The position numbers were made by a program, and so were the translations under genes. The notes below the pieces were generated by a model, which saw nothing but the letters and a program-made list of their open reading frames with translations, was not told where the DNA came from and did no database searches. Below are positions 1 to 8,566 of a stretch of 64,000 bases of DNA, piece after piece; the stretch's first letter is position 1, and each line of letters opens with the position of its first letter. Source of the DNA: Acidiphilium multivorum AIU301 (GTDB lineage Bacteria > Pseudomonadota > Alphaproteobacteria > Acetobacterales > Acetobacteraceae); the NCBI RefSeq assembly GCF_000202835.1, contig NC_015186.1, positions 124,001-188,000 of the forward strand. The letters are read 5' to 3'.

Positions 1-775
1 ATTTCTGCAGTTCGGGCAGAAGCTCCGAAACGGCCTTCTTGTCCGCCGCTATATCGATAACGCCTTCGAGACGGCTATCGTGGCCGAGCGCGCCGTGGAA
101 GGAGAGAGTGGTGAGGGCATCCTTGCCAAGTTTGAGTTCCGCCGTCATCGGGGCGGGGCCATCACTGCCGGTATCATCGACCCTGAGCGCGATCGCGGCC
201 GGGGTTTTGCCGAGCATCGTGGTGCCGCTGGCGGAAATCACGGCCTGCGGGCCGCCGGTGAAGATCGAAAGGTTGGCGTGGTCGAGGCGCAGCGGGCCGA
301 TCCTGAAGGTGCCGTCATGCAGCGTCGCGTGCAGAGACCCGAGCCACGGCGGCGGTGCGAGGGCCTCCGCGCCGCCGGGCAGGGGCCAGGGCAGGGTAAT
401 GTATGGGTGTTGCAGGGCGAGGCGGGTTGCGCGAAGCCGGCCAAGCAGGAGGGGGCCCGGAGCGAGATCGAGTTTCAGGACGGCTGTCGTTACCTGCGCG
501 CCATGCGGTCCGCCAATGATGACGTTCTCGGCGACCAGTTGGGGATCCGGCAGCAGAGATAGCGTGATCGGCCCCTCGATATAAACCGGCCGGCCGACAA
601 CTCCGCTCGCCAGTCGCTCGATCGCGCCTCGATGATAATCGCCGGAGATCAGCCTGGGCCCGTAAAGCGCGGCAGCGCCGATCAGCATGGCAAGACCCAG
701 CAAACCGGCAATGAGAGTGGCACGCCTGCGCGAGGCCCTCTGCCTAGTCCGCTGCTGCTCGCCGTCGCCGGTCAT
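1..775 (-). CDS. AsmA-family protein, N-terminal part (runs off left edge)
   Basis: An open minus-strand frame begins at the ATG ending at 775 and stays open to the window edge, giving about 258 residues without a stop. Residues 20-40 form one hydrophobic segment (AGLLGLAMLIGAAALYG), a signal anchor. It is followed by GDYHRGAIERLASGVVGRPV and a beta-rich stretch (IEGPITLSLLPDPQLVAENV), the classic start of AsmA-like proteins, which sit in the inner membrane facing the periplasm and are linked to lipid transport or outer-membrane biogenesis. The C-terminal half lies outside the window. The start is 13 bp after the nicotinamidase stop, so the two genes probably share a transcript. Family assignment is firm; the exact member is unknown. 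Confidence 0.8.
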   Translation of the reverse strand, partial: MTGDGEQQRTRQRASRRRATLIAGLLGLAMLIGAAALYGPRLISGDYHRGAIERLASGVVGRPVYIEGPITLSLLPDPQLVAENVIIGGPHGAQVTTAVLKLDLAPGPLLLGRLRATRLALQHPYITLPWPLPGGAEALAPPPWLGSLHATLHDGTFRIGPLRLDHANLSIFTGGPQAVISASGTTMLGKTPAAIALRVDDTGSDGPAPMTAELKLGKDALTTLSFHGALGHDSRLEGVIDIAADKKAVSELLPELQK

Positions 776-788
776 GAAGCCGCTGGTA

Positions 789-1400
789 TCAGACCGCGGC
801 GATCCGCGCCACGCCTGCCGCGGTCATCGCCTGCCACGCTGCCGCCAGCGATCCATCCAGATCGATGCCCCGGCAGGCCGGCTCGATCACACGTGCTTCC
901 AGACCGAAGCGCCTCGCATCCTGTGCCGACCAGGCGACACAATAGTCAGTCGCGAGGCCGCAGAGATCGACCCGCTCGATGCCGCGGGCGGCGAGCCAGC
1001 CGTCGAGACCCGTGCGGGTTGTCCGATCGGCTTCCAGGAAGGCGGAATAGGAATCGATCAGGCGATTCAATCCCTTGCGCTGGATCACTGCGGCATGGGG
1101 AATATGGAGGTCGCGGTGCAGCGCTGCGCCGGGGCTGTCCATCACGCAGTGATCCGGCCAGAGCACCTGCGTTCCGTAGACGAGGGGTATGGTTTCGAAC
1201 GGAGACCGTCCCGGATGCTGGCTGGCGAAGGAGACATGGTCGGCCGGGTGCCAGTCCTGCGTGATGACGACCGTCTGGTAGTGCCGCGCAAGAGCGTTGA
1301 TCACCGGCACCACCACGTCGCCATTCGGTACGGCAAGGGCACCTCCGGCGCAAAAATCTGTCTGGACATCGATGACGAGAAGCGCGGTGCGGCTGTCCAT
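789..1400 (-). CDS. pncA: Nicotinamidase (pyrazinamidase) PncA
   Basis: This 203-residue isochorismatase-fold amidase hydrolyses nicotinamide to nicotinate for NAD salvage. It has the catalytic Asp11 (LLVIDVQTDFC), Lys109 (VIQRKGLN) and Cys154 (GLATDYCV), and metal ligands Asp49, His51 and His84 (QDWHPADH, WPDHC). Length matches the family (about 210). The open frame extends upstream, but homology begins at MDSRTALL, so that ATG was chosen although the upstream ribosome site is weak. It is divergent from the SDR gene and lies just upstream of the AsmA-like gene on the same strand. Confidence 0.93.
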   Translation of the reverse strand: MDSRTALLVIDVQTDFCAGGALAVPNGDVVVPVINALARHYQTVVITQDWHPADHVSFASQHPGRSPFETIPLVYGTQVLWPDHCVMDSPGAALHRDLHIPHAAVIQRKGLNRLIDSYSAFLEADRTTRTGLDGWLAARGIERVDLCGLATDYCVAWSAQDARRFGLEARVIEPACRGIDLDGSLAAAWQAMTAAGVARIAAV

Positions 1401-1529
1401 ATCGTGAAGATAGTCCGCATCGGACCGGCGAGATAGGGGGGCGGACGGTTGCCGAAGATGTCCGTTATCGGTAATAATCACAGTTGTTGCCTGCGACGCG
1501 GGCGGCGGCGCAGGAGAGGCAGCGACAAG

Positions 1530-2282
1530 ATGGCACATTTCGGGCGAGTAGCGGGAAAGACCGCGCTGGTGAGCGCCGCGGGGCAGGGTATCGGCCGCGC
1601 GATTGCCGAGGCGCTGATACGCGAAGGGGCACAGGTGATCGCGACCGATCGTGATCCGAAGCTACTCGACGGGCTGACTGGTGCCGAGACCGTGCAGCTG
1701 GACGTGCTGGAGGATACCTCAATCAGAGCGCTTGCGTCCTCGCTGGGCAAGATTCACATTCTGGTGAATGCCGCAGGTTTTGTCGCGCACGGCTCCGTGC
1801 TGGAGTGTTCCGAGCGCGATTGGGCCTTTTCCTTCGATCTAAACGTTACCGCCATGTTCCACATGATCCGTGCCTTTCTGCCGGGGATGCTGGAGGGCGG
1901 CGGAGGATCGATCATCAACGTCGCTTCGGCCGCCGGGTCCATCAAGGGTGTACCAAACCGTTTTGCCTATGGCGCGTCGAAGGCCGCCGTTGTCGGGCTG
2001 ACCAAATCGGTCGCGGCGGATTACGTGACGCAGGGCGTGCGCTGCAATGCCATCTGCCCCGGTACGGTGGAGAGCCCGTCACTGCGCGGACGTATCGCGG
2101 CCCTTGCCGCGGCTCGCAAAGTCGATGAAGCCGTTATCGAGGCCGAATTCATCGCCCGCCAGCCCATGGGGCGGCTCGGCATGCCGGAGGAGATCGCTTC
2201 TCTCGCGCTTTATCTCGCATCCGACGAGTCCCGATTTACCACAGGCGTCGCCCATGTGATCGACGGCGGCTGGTCGAACTGA
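1530..2282 (+). CDS. SDR-family sugar-acid dehydrogenase
   Basis: This 250-residue classical short-chain dehydrogenase has a GxxxGIG cofactor loop at residues 17-22 (AAGQGIG), NAAG at 80-83, and catalytic Ser133, Tyr147 and Lys151 (YGASK). Asp40 at the end of beta-2 (VIATD) argues for NAD rather than NADP. It most resembles the 2-keto-3-deoxy-L-fuconate dehydrogenase / DHRS6-type branch. It is 11 bp upstream of a xylonate-type dehydratase, so a role in the same sugar-acid pathway is likely; the substrate cannot be read from sequence. The open frame extends upstream to 1449, but [10 protein letters not shown] is preferred because homology starts there and AGGAGAGG lies about 11 nt upstream. 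Confidence 0.82.
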   Translation: MAHFGRVAGKTALVSAAGQGIGRAIAEALIREGAQVIATDRDPKLLDGLTGAETVQLDVLEDTSIRALASSLGKIHILVNAAGFVAHGSVLECSERDWAFSFDLNVTAMFHMIRAFLPGMLEGGGGSIINVASAAGSIKGVPNRFAYGASKAAVVGLTKSVAADYVTQGVRCNAICPGTVESPSLRGRIAALAAARKVDEAVIEAEFIARQPMGRLGMPEEIASLALYLASDESRFTTGVAHVIDGGWSN

Positions 2283-2293
2283 AGGAACCCGCC

Positions 2294-4075
2294 ATGAGCA
2301 GTACCCCGAAACGTCTCCGCTCCACCCAATGGTTCGATAACCCGGATAATCCCGGCATGACGGCGCTCTATCTCGAGCGCTACCTCAATTACGGGCTGAC
2401 GCGCGAGGAACTGCAATCCGGCAAGCCGATCATCGGCATCGCGCAGACCGGCAGTGACCTGTCGCCCTGCAACCGGCATCATCTCGAACTCGCCAAGCGC
2501 GTGTCGGATGGAATCCGTGCCGCGGGCGGCGTGCCGATCGAGTTTCCGGTGCACCCGATCCAGGAAACCGGCAAGCGGCCGACTGCGGCGCTCGACCGCA
2601 ATCTTGCCTATCTCGGACTGGTCGAGGTGCTCTACGGCTACCCGCTGGACGGCGTGGTGCTCACCACCGGCTGCGACAAGACCACGCCGGCGATGCTGAT
2701 GGGGGCGGCAACGGTGGATCTGCCGTCCATCGTGCTGTCTGGCGGGCCGATGCTGGATGGGCATTTCGAGGGCGAACTGGTGGGCTCCGGCACCGTCGTG
2801 TGGGAAGCGCGGCGGCGGCTCGCTGCTGGCCAGCTCGACTACGACAAGTTCATCGACATGGTGGCCGGCTCGGCGCCAAGCGTTGGCCATTGCAACACGA
2901 TGGGCACGGCATCCTCGATGAACGCGATGGCCGAGGCCCTTGGCATGTCGCTGCCCGGCTGCGCCGCCATCCCGGGGCCCTACCGCGAACGCGCGCAGAT
3001 CGCCTACGAGACCGGCAAGCGGATTGTCGCGATGGTCCACGAGGATTTGCGGCCGTCGAAGATCCTGACGCGCAAGGCGTTCGAAAACGCGATCGTCTGC
3101 GCCTCGGCGATCGGTGCCTCGACAAACTGCCCGCCGCACGTCATCGCCATCGCACGGCATATCGGCGTCGAACTCGACATCAAGGACTGGGACCGGATCG
3201 GCTACGAGATTCCGCTTCTGGTCAACATGATGCCGGCGGGCAAGTATCTTGGCGAGTCCTACTACCGTGCGGGCGGGCTGCCGGCGGTGATCGGCGAGCT
3301 GATCCGCCAGGGCAAATTCCACGCCGACGCACTGACCGTGAGCGGCCGCAGCATGGGCGAGGAGAACGCCGGGAAGCGCAGCATTGATGCCGACGTGATC
3401 CGCAGCTTCGACGATGCGCTGGCCGAACATGCCGGCTTCGCCGTGCTGAGCGGCAACCTGTTTTCCAGCGCGATCATGAAGACCTCAGTGATTTCAGAGG
3501 AATTCCGTGACCGCTACATGCGCCGGCCCGGTGATGAGGACGCTTTCGAGGGACGCGCGATCGTCTTCGAGGGGCCGGAGGATTATCACCACCGGATCAA
3601 CGATCCCACGCTGAACATCGATGAAAACTGCATCCTGGTGATCCGCAATTGCGGACCCATCGGCTATCCGGGTTCGGCCGAAGTGGTGAACATGCTGCCG
3701 CCGGACGCACTGGTGCGTCAGGGCGTGAACCAGTTGCCCTGCATTGGTGATGGCCGGCAGTCCGGCACTTCGGGAAGCCCCTCGATCCTGAATGCCTCGC
3801 CGGAATCGGCGGTGGGCGGCGGCCTTGCACTGCTCAAGACCGGCGATGTTATCCGCGTCGATCTCAAGGATCGCAGCGCCAACATCCTGATCGACGAGGC
3901 CGAGCTTGCGGCGCGGCGGGCGGCGTTGACCTTGCCGGACCTGGTCAACCAGACGCCCTGGCAGGAAATCCATCGCCGTTTCACCGGCCAGCTTGAAACC
4001 GGTGCTGTGCTGGAGAATGCCCCGCAATATCAGCGAGTCGCCGAGCGTTTTGGTGTGCCGCGCGACAACCACTGA
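2294..4075 (+). CDS. xylD: IlvD/Edd-family D-xylonate (sugar-acid) dehydratase
   Basis: A full-length 593-residue dehydratase that aligns nearly end to end with Caulobacter XylD (MTALYLER near the N-terminus, [29 protein letters not shown]). It removes water from an aldonic acid to give a 2-keto-3-deoxy acid. The cluster cysteines are present at Cys59, Cys127 and Cys200, with Lys129 next to the second. It follows the SDR gene by 11 bp. XylB, XylC and XylX are not in this window, so the true substrate could be xylonate, arabinonate or a related acid. It is followed by a strong hairpin. Confidence 0.88.
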   Translation: MSSTPKRLRSTQWFDNPDNPGMTALYLERYLNYGLTREELQSGKPIIGIAQTGSDLSPCNRHHLELAKRVSDGIRAAGGVPIEFPVHPIQETGKRPTAALDRNLAYLGLVEVLYGYPLDGVVLTTGCDKTTPAMLMGAATVDLPSIVLSGGPMLDGHFEGELVGSGTVVWEARRRLAAGQLDYDKFIDMVAGSAPSVGHCNTMGTASSMNAMAEALGMSLPGCAAIPGPYRERAQIAYETGKRIVAMVHEDLRPSKILTRKAFENAIVCASAIGASTNCPPHVIAIARHIGVELDIKDWDRIGYEIPLLVNMMPAGKYLGESYYRAGGLPAVIGELIRQGKFHADALTVSGRSMGEENAGKRSIDADVIRSFDDALAEHAGFAVLSGNLFSSAIMKTSVISEEFRDRYMRRPGDEDAFEGRAIVFEGPEDYHHRINDPTLNIDENCILVIRNCGPIGYPGSAEVVNMLPPDALVRQGVNQLPCIGDGRQSGTSGSPSILNASPESAVGGGLALLKTGDVIRVDLKDRSANILIDEAELAARRAALTLPDLVNQTPWQEIHRRFTGQLETGAVLENAPQYQRVAERFGVPRDNH

Positions 4076-4083
4076 TCTTGACC

Positions 4084-4119
4084 TTGCCGCCGCCCGGAGC
4101 TGGTTCCGGGCGGCGGCAA
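4084..4119. terminator. Perfect hairpin between convergent genes
   Basis: TTGCCGCCGCCCGGA pairs without mismatch with TCCGGGCGGCGGCAA across a 6-nt loop. It lies 8 bp after the dehydratase stop and 10 bp before the end of the convergent peptidase-like gene, so it can serve both strands. There is no long T-run, so it may be a weak or Rho-assisted terminator. Confidence 0.7.
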
Positions 4120-4129
4120 GCCGATTTGC

Positions 4130-4924
4130 CTAACGCCAGAGGCGGCGGCCGGTGCCATCCGGCCCGCGGAGTGCGTCGCGCGCCGCCTCGATCGCGCCGG
4201 GGTTGCCGACGAGCGAGGGCTTCACCACCTCGAAATAGGGCGAGACATCGAAGTCGCGTGGCACGAAGAGTTGATGATCGCGCACGCGGAGAATTTCGGC
4301 GACGCAGATATCGCAATCATGTGCGTGCGAGTCGTTTGGGCCGATCATCGGCAGGATCGGATAAAGTACCGACTGGAAGGCCTGTGCGACGAGTGTCGAG
4401 CAGATCGCGCGCGTGGGGTCACCGGCGCCGAAGGCGATGAGGCGGCGGCGCAGATGCACCGGCACCGGCGGGGTCGGGATCATGTAGCGTAGAAGATCGA
4501 ATACGTTCCGCAGATCGTAGCGGGCGCCGCGGCGGGATAGTGCGAAATCGATCACGCGCTGTCGTTCGCTTTCCGACAGGCCGACCGCGCGGCAGATGCG
4601 CAGATGATAATCTCTGAATGCTTCGAGCCCCACCATCCGCACGCCCTCGACCACATCGGCTTCGATAAAGCACGGTTCGGGAGGCGTATCCGGCAGGCGC
4701 CGCCGCAGGCCGACATAAAGCGCGACGTGCGACCAGGTGGACTGGGTCAGATACTTGATGGCGATGCTGAACCGGCTGTGACCCTCTACCAGCACCACGT
4801 CGGCGGGTTGGAGACAGGCAACAAGCTGGCCGATATCCGTTGCCGGGGCGATGGCGTGGCCGTGCGTGGGAGCGGACAGAAAGCGTGCAAGCCGGGTACC
4901 GATCCAGCCGGCAACGCGGTTCAT
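4130..4924 (-). CDS. Permuted NlpC/P60-like (YiiX/YaeF-type) protein
   Basis: This 264-residue protein has the circularly permuted papain-like layout: an early His in TWSHVALYVG (His66), a following acidic segment (FIEAD), and a late Cys in AICSTLVAQAF (Cys175). Such proteins are predicted thiol amidohydrolases or acyltransferases acting on lipids or cell-wall peptides; this one has no tested substrate. There is no obvious signal peptide, only a short amphipathic N-terminus. The ATG overlaps the stop of an 11-residue leader ORF as TGATG, so translation is probably coupled. A promoter-like pair lies at 5005-5034. Confidence 0.75.
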   Translation of the reverse strand: MNRVAGWIGTRLARFLSAPTHGHAIAPATDIGQLVACLQPADVVLVEGHSRFSIAIKYLTQSTWSHVALYVGLRRRLPDTPPEPCFIEADVVEGVRMVGLEAFRDYHLRICRAVGLSESERQRVIDFALSRRGARYDLRNVFDLLRYMIPTPPVPVHLRRRLIAFGAGDPTRAICSTLVAQAFQSVLYPILPMIGPNDSHAHDCDICVAEILRVRDHQLFVPRDFDVSPYFEVVKPSLVGNPGAIEAARDALRGPDGTGRRLWR

Positions 4925-4959
4925 CAGTGGCGCTGACCTTGCGCGCCGTATCGCGCCAT
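4924..4959 (-). CDS. Eleven-residue leader ORF coupled to the next gene
   Basis: ATG at 4959 encodes MARYGAQGQRH and stops in TGATG, sharing bases with the start of the peptidase-like gene. A strong Shine-Dalgarno (GGGAGGAG) precedes the leader, whereas the downstream ATG has none of its own. This suggests ribosomes load at the leader and reinitiate. There is no homology evidence; the peptide itself may not be functional. Confidence 0.5.
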   Translation of the reverse strand: MARYGAQGQRH

Positions 4960-5004
4960 GTGCGCTCCTCCCGGTGTCGTATTCCGACGGATTATCCAGA
5001 GCAA

Positions 5005-5034
5005 ATCATAAGCCGCAGCGAAGGCTTGAATCAA
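5005..5034 (-). promoter_or_regulatory. Sigma-70-type promoter for the leader and peptidase-like gene
   Basis: On the minus strand TTGATT (5029-5034) and TATGAT (5005-5010) are separated by 18 bp. They match the housekeeping consensus at 4/6 and 5/6, about 45 bp upstream of the leader ATG. Confidence 0.5.
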
Positions 5035-5056
5035 AGGAAAGAATGACCGGCGGCGT

Positions 5057-5470
5057 TCAACTTCCGGGGTTTGCCAGTTCTTCGAGAATGGGGCAGTCCG
5101 GCCTGTCACTGCCATGGCAGCTTTCAACGAGGCGCCTCAGCTCCGCGCTCATGGAATGTAGCGCCGCTGCTTTCGCCTCGAGTTCGGCGATATGGGCAAC
5201 GGCGATGGCCTTCACGTCGCGAGAGGGGCGGTTACGGTCGCGCCAGAGCGAAAGCAATGCCCGGATATCGACGATGGCAAAGCCGAGGTCACGGGCGCGG
5301 TGAATGAAGCGCAACTCGTGCACCAACCGCTCATCGTAAAAACGGTAATTGTTGGCTTCGCCGCGCAGCGGCGGCGTGATCAGGCCGATCCGTTCGTAAT
5401 GGCGGATCATCTTGGCCGAAACGCCGCTCCGCGCCGCGGCCTCGCCGATCGTGATCTCCGTCCGGGTCAT
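5057..5470 (-). CDS. cueR: CueR-like MerR-family copper-responsive regulator
   Basis: A 137-residue MerR protein: winged helix at 5-45 (ITIGEAAARSGVSAKMIRHY), a dimerisation helix, and a metal-loop pair Cys118 and Cys126 (CHGSDRPDC) with the seven-residue spacing of CueR. The RPSRDVK segment matches the RHSADVK region that carries the monovalent-metal serine of CueR. Cu(I), Ag(I) or Au(I) sensing is therefore likely. Unusually it is the last gene after an RND drug-type pump, 24 bp downstream, with no copper ATPase or copper chaperone in view. Confidence 0.82.
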   Translation of the reverse strand: MTRTEITIGEAAARSGVSAKMIRHYERIGLITPPLRGEANNYRFYDERLVHELRFIHRARDLGFAIVDIRALLSLWRDRNRPSRDVKAIAVAHIAELEAKAAALHSMSAELRRLVESCHGSDRPDCPILEELANPGS

Positions 5471-5494
5471 GCTGCCGCCTCACGCTACATGAGG

Positions 5495-8400
5495 TCAGCC
5501 ATGGCTGACCTCATCCTCCGTACGATGCTTCTGACCTACCACCATATAAACCGCGGGCAGCACGAACAACGTGAAAAGTGTGCCTATCGAAAGGCCTGCG
5601 GCGATCACCATGCCCATGTTGAACCGGGCGGCCGCGCCGGCGCCGCTGGCGATGATCAGCGGCAGTACGCCCAGCACCATGGCTGCCGTGGTCATCAGGA
5701 TCGGCCGCAGCCGGATGCCGACCGCGTGCTCGATCGCCTCGCGCTTGGTCATGCCGGCGAGTTGCGCTTCGTTCGCGACCTCGACGATCAGGATGCCGTG
5801 CTTGCTGATCAGTCCCATCAGCGTGACCAGACCCACCTCGGTATAGATGTTCAGGCTGAGCCCGAAGCCGAGATAGATAAAGATCAACGCGCCGACGATG
5901 GCCATCGGCACCGAAACCAGAATGATGAGCGGATCGCGGAACGAATTGAACAGTGCCGCGAGCGCAAGGAAAATCACGATCACCGCGAAGCCGAATGTCG
6001 CGACGAAGCCGCCCTGTTGCTGGATGAACTGACGCATCGGGCCGCCGTAATCCACCTCGTACCCGCTCGGAAGATCCTTCGCCGCGATCTGCTGCAGTAC
6101 CTTCACCGCCTCGCCGGTGGAGACGCCCGGCGCTGCGACACCCTGGATCGTTGCGGCGTTCAACTGCTGAAAGTGGTTGACGGATTCCGGGATGACCTCA
6201 TTGCGGATGGTTGCGATCGCGCCAAGCGGGATCGGGACGCCGTTGATGTTGGCGACCGGATAGTCGAGCAACTGTGACACGTTCAGCCGGCTTGCCTGGG
6301 TGACCTGCGGGATCACCTTGTAAGAGCGGTTGTCGAGGCTGAAATAATTCACGTAAAGCCCGCCAAGCGCCTGTGCCATCGCGGCGCCAACCTGACTCAT
6401 GTCGAGCCCGAGAGTGGCCGCCTTGGCACGGTTGATCACGACGGTGGCCTGCGGTTGATCGATCTTCAGGTCGCTTTGCAGGAAGATGAACTTGCCGGTT
6501 TTCAGCGCTCCGGCCAGCACTTTCTGCGCCACGCCGTTGAGGGCGCTGAACGGATCGGTCGTCTTGATCACGAACTGCACCGGCAGACCCTGCGAGCCAG
6601 GAAGCGGTGGGGGCTGGAATGCGACAATCTGTTGGCCGGCGACACCCTCTGCCGCCTGCTTCTGGATTTCGTTCTGCAATGCAGTTGCCGACTTCGTCCG
6701 TTCCGTCCAGGGTTTGAGGACCATGCCGGCGATCGCGAAGGTCGGCGTTTCGAACTGGAAGGTATGGCCGACCGACTTGTGCGACATCATCAGCCGGTTC
6801 AACTCCCGGTCCCAGAGCAGCTTCTGCTGGAGGGTGGCGTTCGGCGCCGAGGTCGAGGAGAGGATCACCACGCCCTGGTCTTCCTGCGGCGCGAGTTCGC
6901 TCTTCGCCCCGGCGGCGAGGAAATAGATGCTGCCGAGCACGATGGCGCCGAAGACGAGCGTGACCGGCAGGGTGCGCAGACTGCTGCGAAGCATCCGCAT
7001 GTAGCGCCGATGCACCGTGTTGAAGAGTTTGTCGATGAAGTGAACGAGGCGGGCTTCCCAGTCGGTGCCGTCGCGCGGAATGTGATGCAGCAGGCGGGAG
7101 GAGAGCATCGGCGAGAGGGTGAGCGCGATGATCGCCGACACCGTCACCGCCGAGACCAGGGTAAAGGCGAACTCGGTGAACAGGGCGCCGGTCAGACCGG
7201 ACTGGAAGCCGATCGGCACATAGACCGCGGCGAGAACGACGGTCATCGCAATGATCGGATTGGCGAGTTCGGCGGCGGCGTTGATCGCGGCGTGCAGTTT
7301 CGTTTCGCCGTTGTCGAGATGGCGGTTGACGTTCTCGACAACGATGATCGCATCGTCCACCACGAGGCCGATTGCCAGCACGAGGGCCAGCAGCGTCAGC
7401 AGATTGATCGAGAAGCCGAGCATCAGCATTGCCGCGAATGTGCCGATCAGCGAAAGCGGGATCGCGATCACGGGGATAAACACCGATCGCGGCGTGCCAA
7501 GGAAGGCGAAAACCACGAGCACGACAATCAGTAGAGCCTCGATCAGTGCCGCGACCACCTCATGGATCGAGGCGTTCACGAAGGCCGCCGAGTTGTAGAC
7601 AATCGCGCCGTCGAGCCCTGCCGGCAACTGCTTCTGGATTTCCGGGAAGCGCTTCTCGACGCCGCTGATTACCGAGAGCAGGTTGGCGGCGGGTGCGACC
7701 TGGATGCCGATATAGACACCCGGCTTGCCGTCGAAGGCGACTTCGGCATCATAGCTGTCGGAGCCGAGCTTCACCCGCGCCACATCGCCGAGCCGCACGA
7801 TTGCGCCACCCGACTGCTTGACGATCAGACGGCGGAACGCGGCGGCGCTGTGCAGCGAGGTCGATGCCGTCAGCGTATCCTGGGTCATCGTGCCCTTGGT
7901 GTTGCCAAGCGCGCTGATAAAATCGTTGCCGGCAAGCGCGTCGTAGACATTGGTCGCGGTCAGGCCATAGGCCGCGAGCTTCGCGGGCTCCAGCCAGATC
8001 CGCATCGCAAAGTTCTGCGCGCCAAGAATCTCCGCCGTCTGCACTCCCGGCACCGACTGCAACTGCGGCTGCACGACGCGGGTGAGATAGTCCGTGATCT
8101 GGTTCGGTGACAGGACGTTGCTCTTGAAGCCGATATACATGGCATCGAGCTGCTGGCCGACCTGCAGCTTGAGCTGGGGTTGCTGTGTGCCCGACGGCAA
8201 CTGGTTCAAAACCGACTGGATCTGAGCCTGGATCTCGGTCAGCGCCTTGTCCGGATTGTAGTTGAGGATGAGGAAGACCTTGATCGTGCTGGTCGAGGTC
8301 TGGCTCTGCGAGGTCATGTAGTCGATGCCGTTGACCTGTGCGATCGCATGTTCGATCGGCGTCGTCACGAAGCCGGCAATGGTGTTCGGGTCGGCGCCCG

Positions 8401-8557
8401 GATAGGTGGTGGTGATCGTGATCGTCGCGTTCTCTGTCTTCGGATATTCGAGGACAGGAAGCCCGGCGAGCGCGCGCAGACCGAGCACGAGGATCGCGGC
8501 GCTGACCACGATCGACAGCACAGGCCGCCGGATGAATAGGGTCGTGAGATTTTTCAT
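5495..8557 (-). CDS. RND efflux pump, HAE1 (multidrug) type
   Basis: A 1020-residue inner-membrane proton antiporter of the AcrB/MexI type. It has an N-terminal membrane segment, two large periplasmic loops, the Asp-Asp proton-relay pair in GLVVDDAIIVVENV near residue 400, and the TM10 lysine in GLISKHGILIVEVANE. These motifs fit hydrophobic-compound exporters rather than heavy-metal (CzcA) pumps. It should work with the adaptor gene, whose stop lies 9 bp upstream, and the outer-membrane factor before that. The divergent TetR gene is the likely local repressor. Confidence 0.92.
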   Translation of the reverse strand: MKNLTTLFIRRPVLSIVVSAAILVLGLRALAGLPVLEYPKTENATITITTTYPGADPNTIAGFVTTPIEHAIAQVNGIDYMTSQSQTSTSTIKVFLILNYNPDKALTEIQAQIQSVLNQLPSGTQQPQLKLQVGQQLDAMYIGFKSNVLSPNQITDYLTRVVQPQLQSVPGVQTAEILGAQNFAMRIWLEPAKLAAYGLTATNVYDALAGNDFISALGNTKGTMTQDTLTASTSLHSAAAFRRLIVKQSGGAIVRLGDVARVKLGSDSYDAEVAFDGKPGVYIGIQVAPAANLLSVISGVEKRFPEIQKQLPAGLDGAIVYNSAAFVNASIHEVVAALIEALLIVVLVVFAFLGTPRSVFIPVIAIPLSLIGTFAAMLMLGFSINLLTLLALVLAIGLVVDDAIIVVENVNRHLDNGETKLHAAINAAAELANPIIAMTVVLAAVYVPIGFQSGLTGALFTEFAFTLVSAVTVSAIIALTLSPMLSSRLLHHIPRDGTDWEARLVHFIDKLFNTVHRRYMRMLRSSLRTLPVTLVFGAIVLGSIYFLAAGAKSELAPQEDQGVVILSSTSAPNATLQQKLLWDRELNRLMMSHKSVGHTFQFETPTFAIAGMVLKPWTERTKSATALQNEIQKQAAEGVAGQQIVAFQPPPLPGSQGLPVQFVIKTTDPFSALNGVAQKVLAGALKTGKFIFLQSDLKIDQPQATVVINRAKAATLGLDMSQVGAAMAQALGGLYVNYFSLDNRSYKVIPQVTQASRLNVSQLLDYPVANINGVPIPLGAIATIRNEVIPESVNHFQQLNAATIQGVAAPGVSTGEAVKVLQQIAAKDLPSGYEVDYGGPMRQFIQQQGGFVATFGFAVIVIFLALAALFNSFRDPLIILVSVPMAIVGALIFIYLGFGLSLNIYTEVGLVTLMGLISKHGILIVEVANEAQLAGMTKREAIEHAVGIRLRPILMTTAAMVLGVLPLIIASGAGAAARFNMGMVIAAGLSIGTLFTLFVLPAVYMVVGQKHRTEDEVSHG

Positions 8558-8566
8558 GGCGTGCGC

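Noticed and set aside
2210-3430. A 406-codon open frame antisense to the dehydratase gene
   Set aside because: It is Arg/His/Ala-rich with no family motifs and mirrors a very GC-rich gene; the sense strand has intact enzyme motifs.
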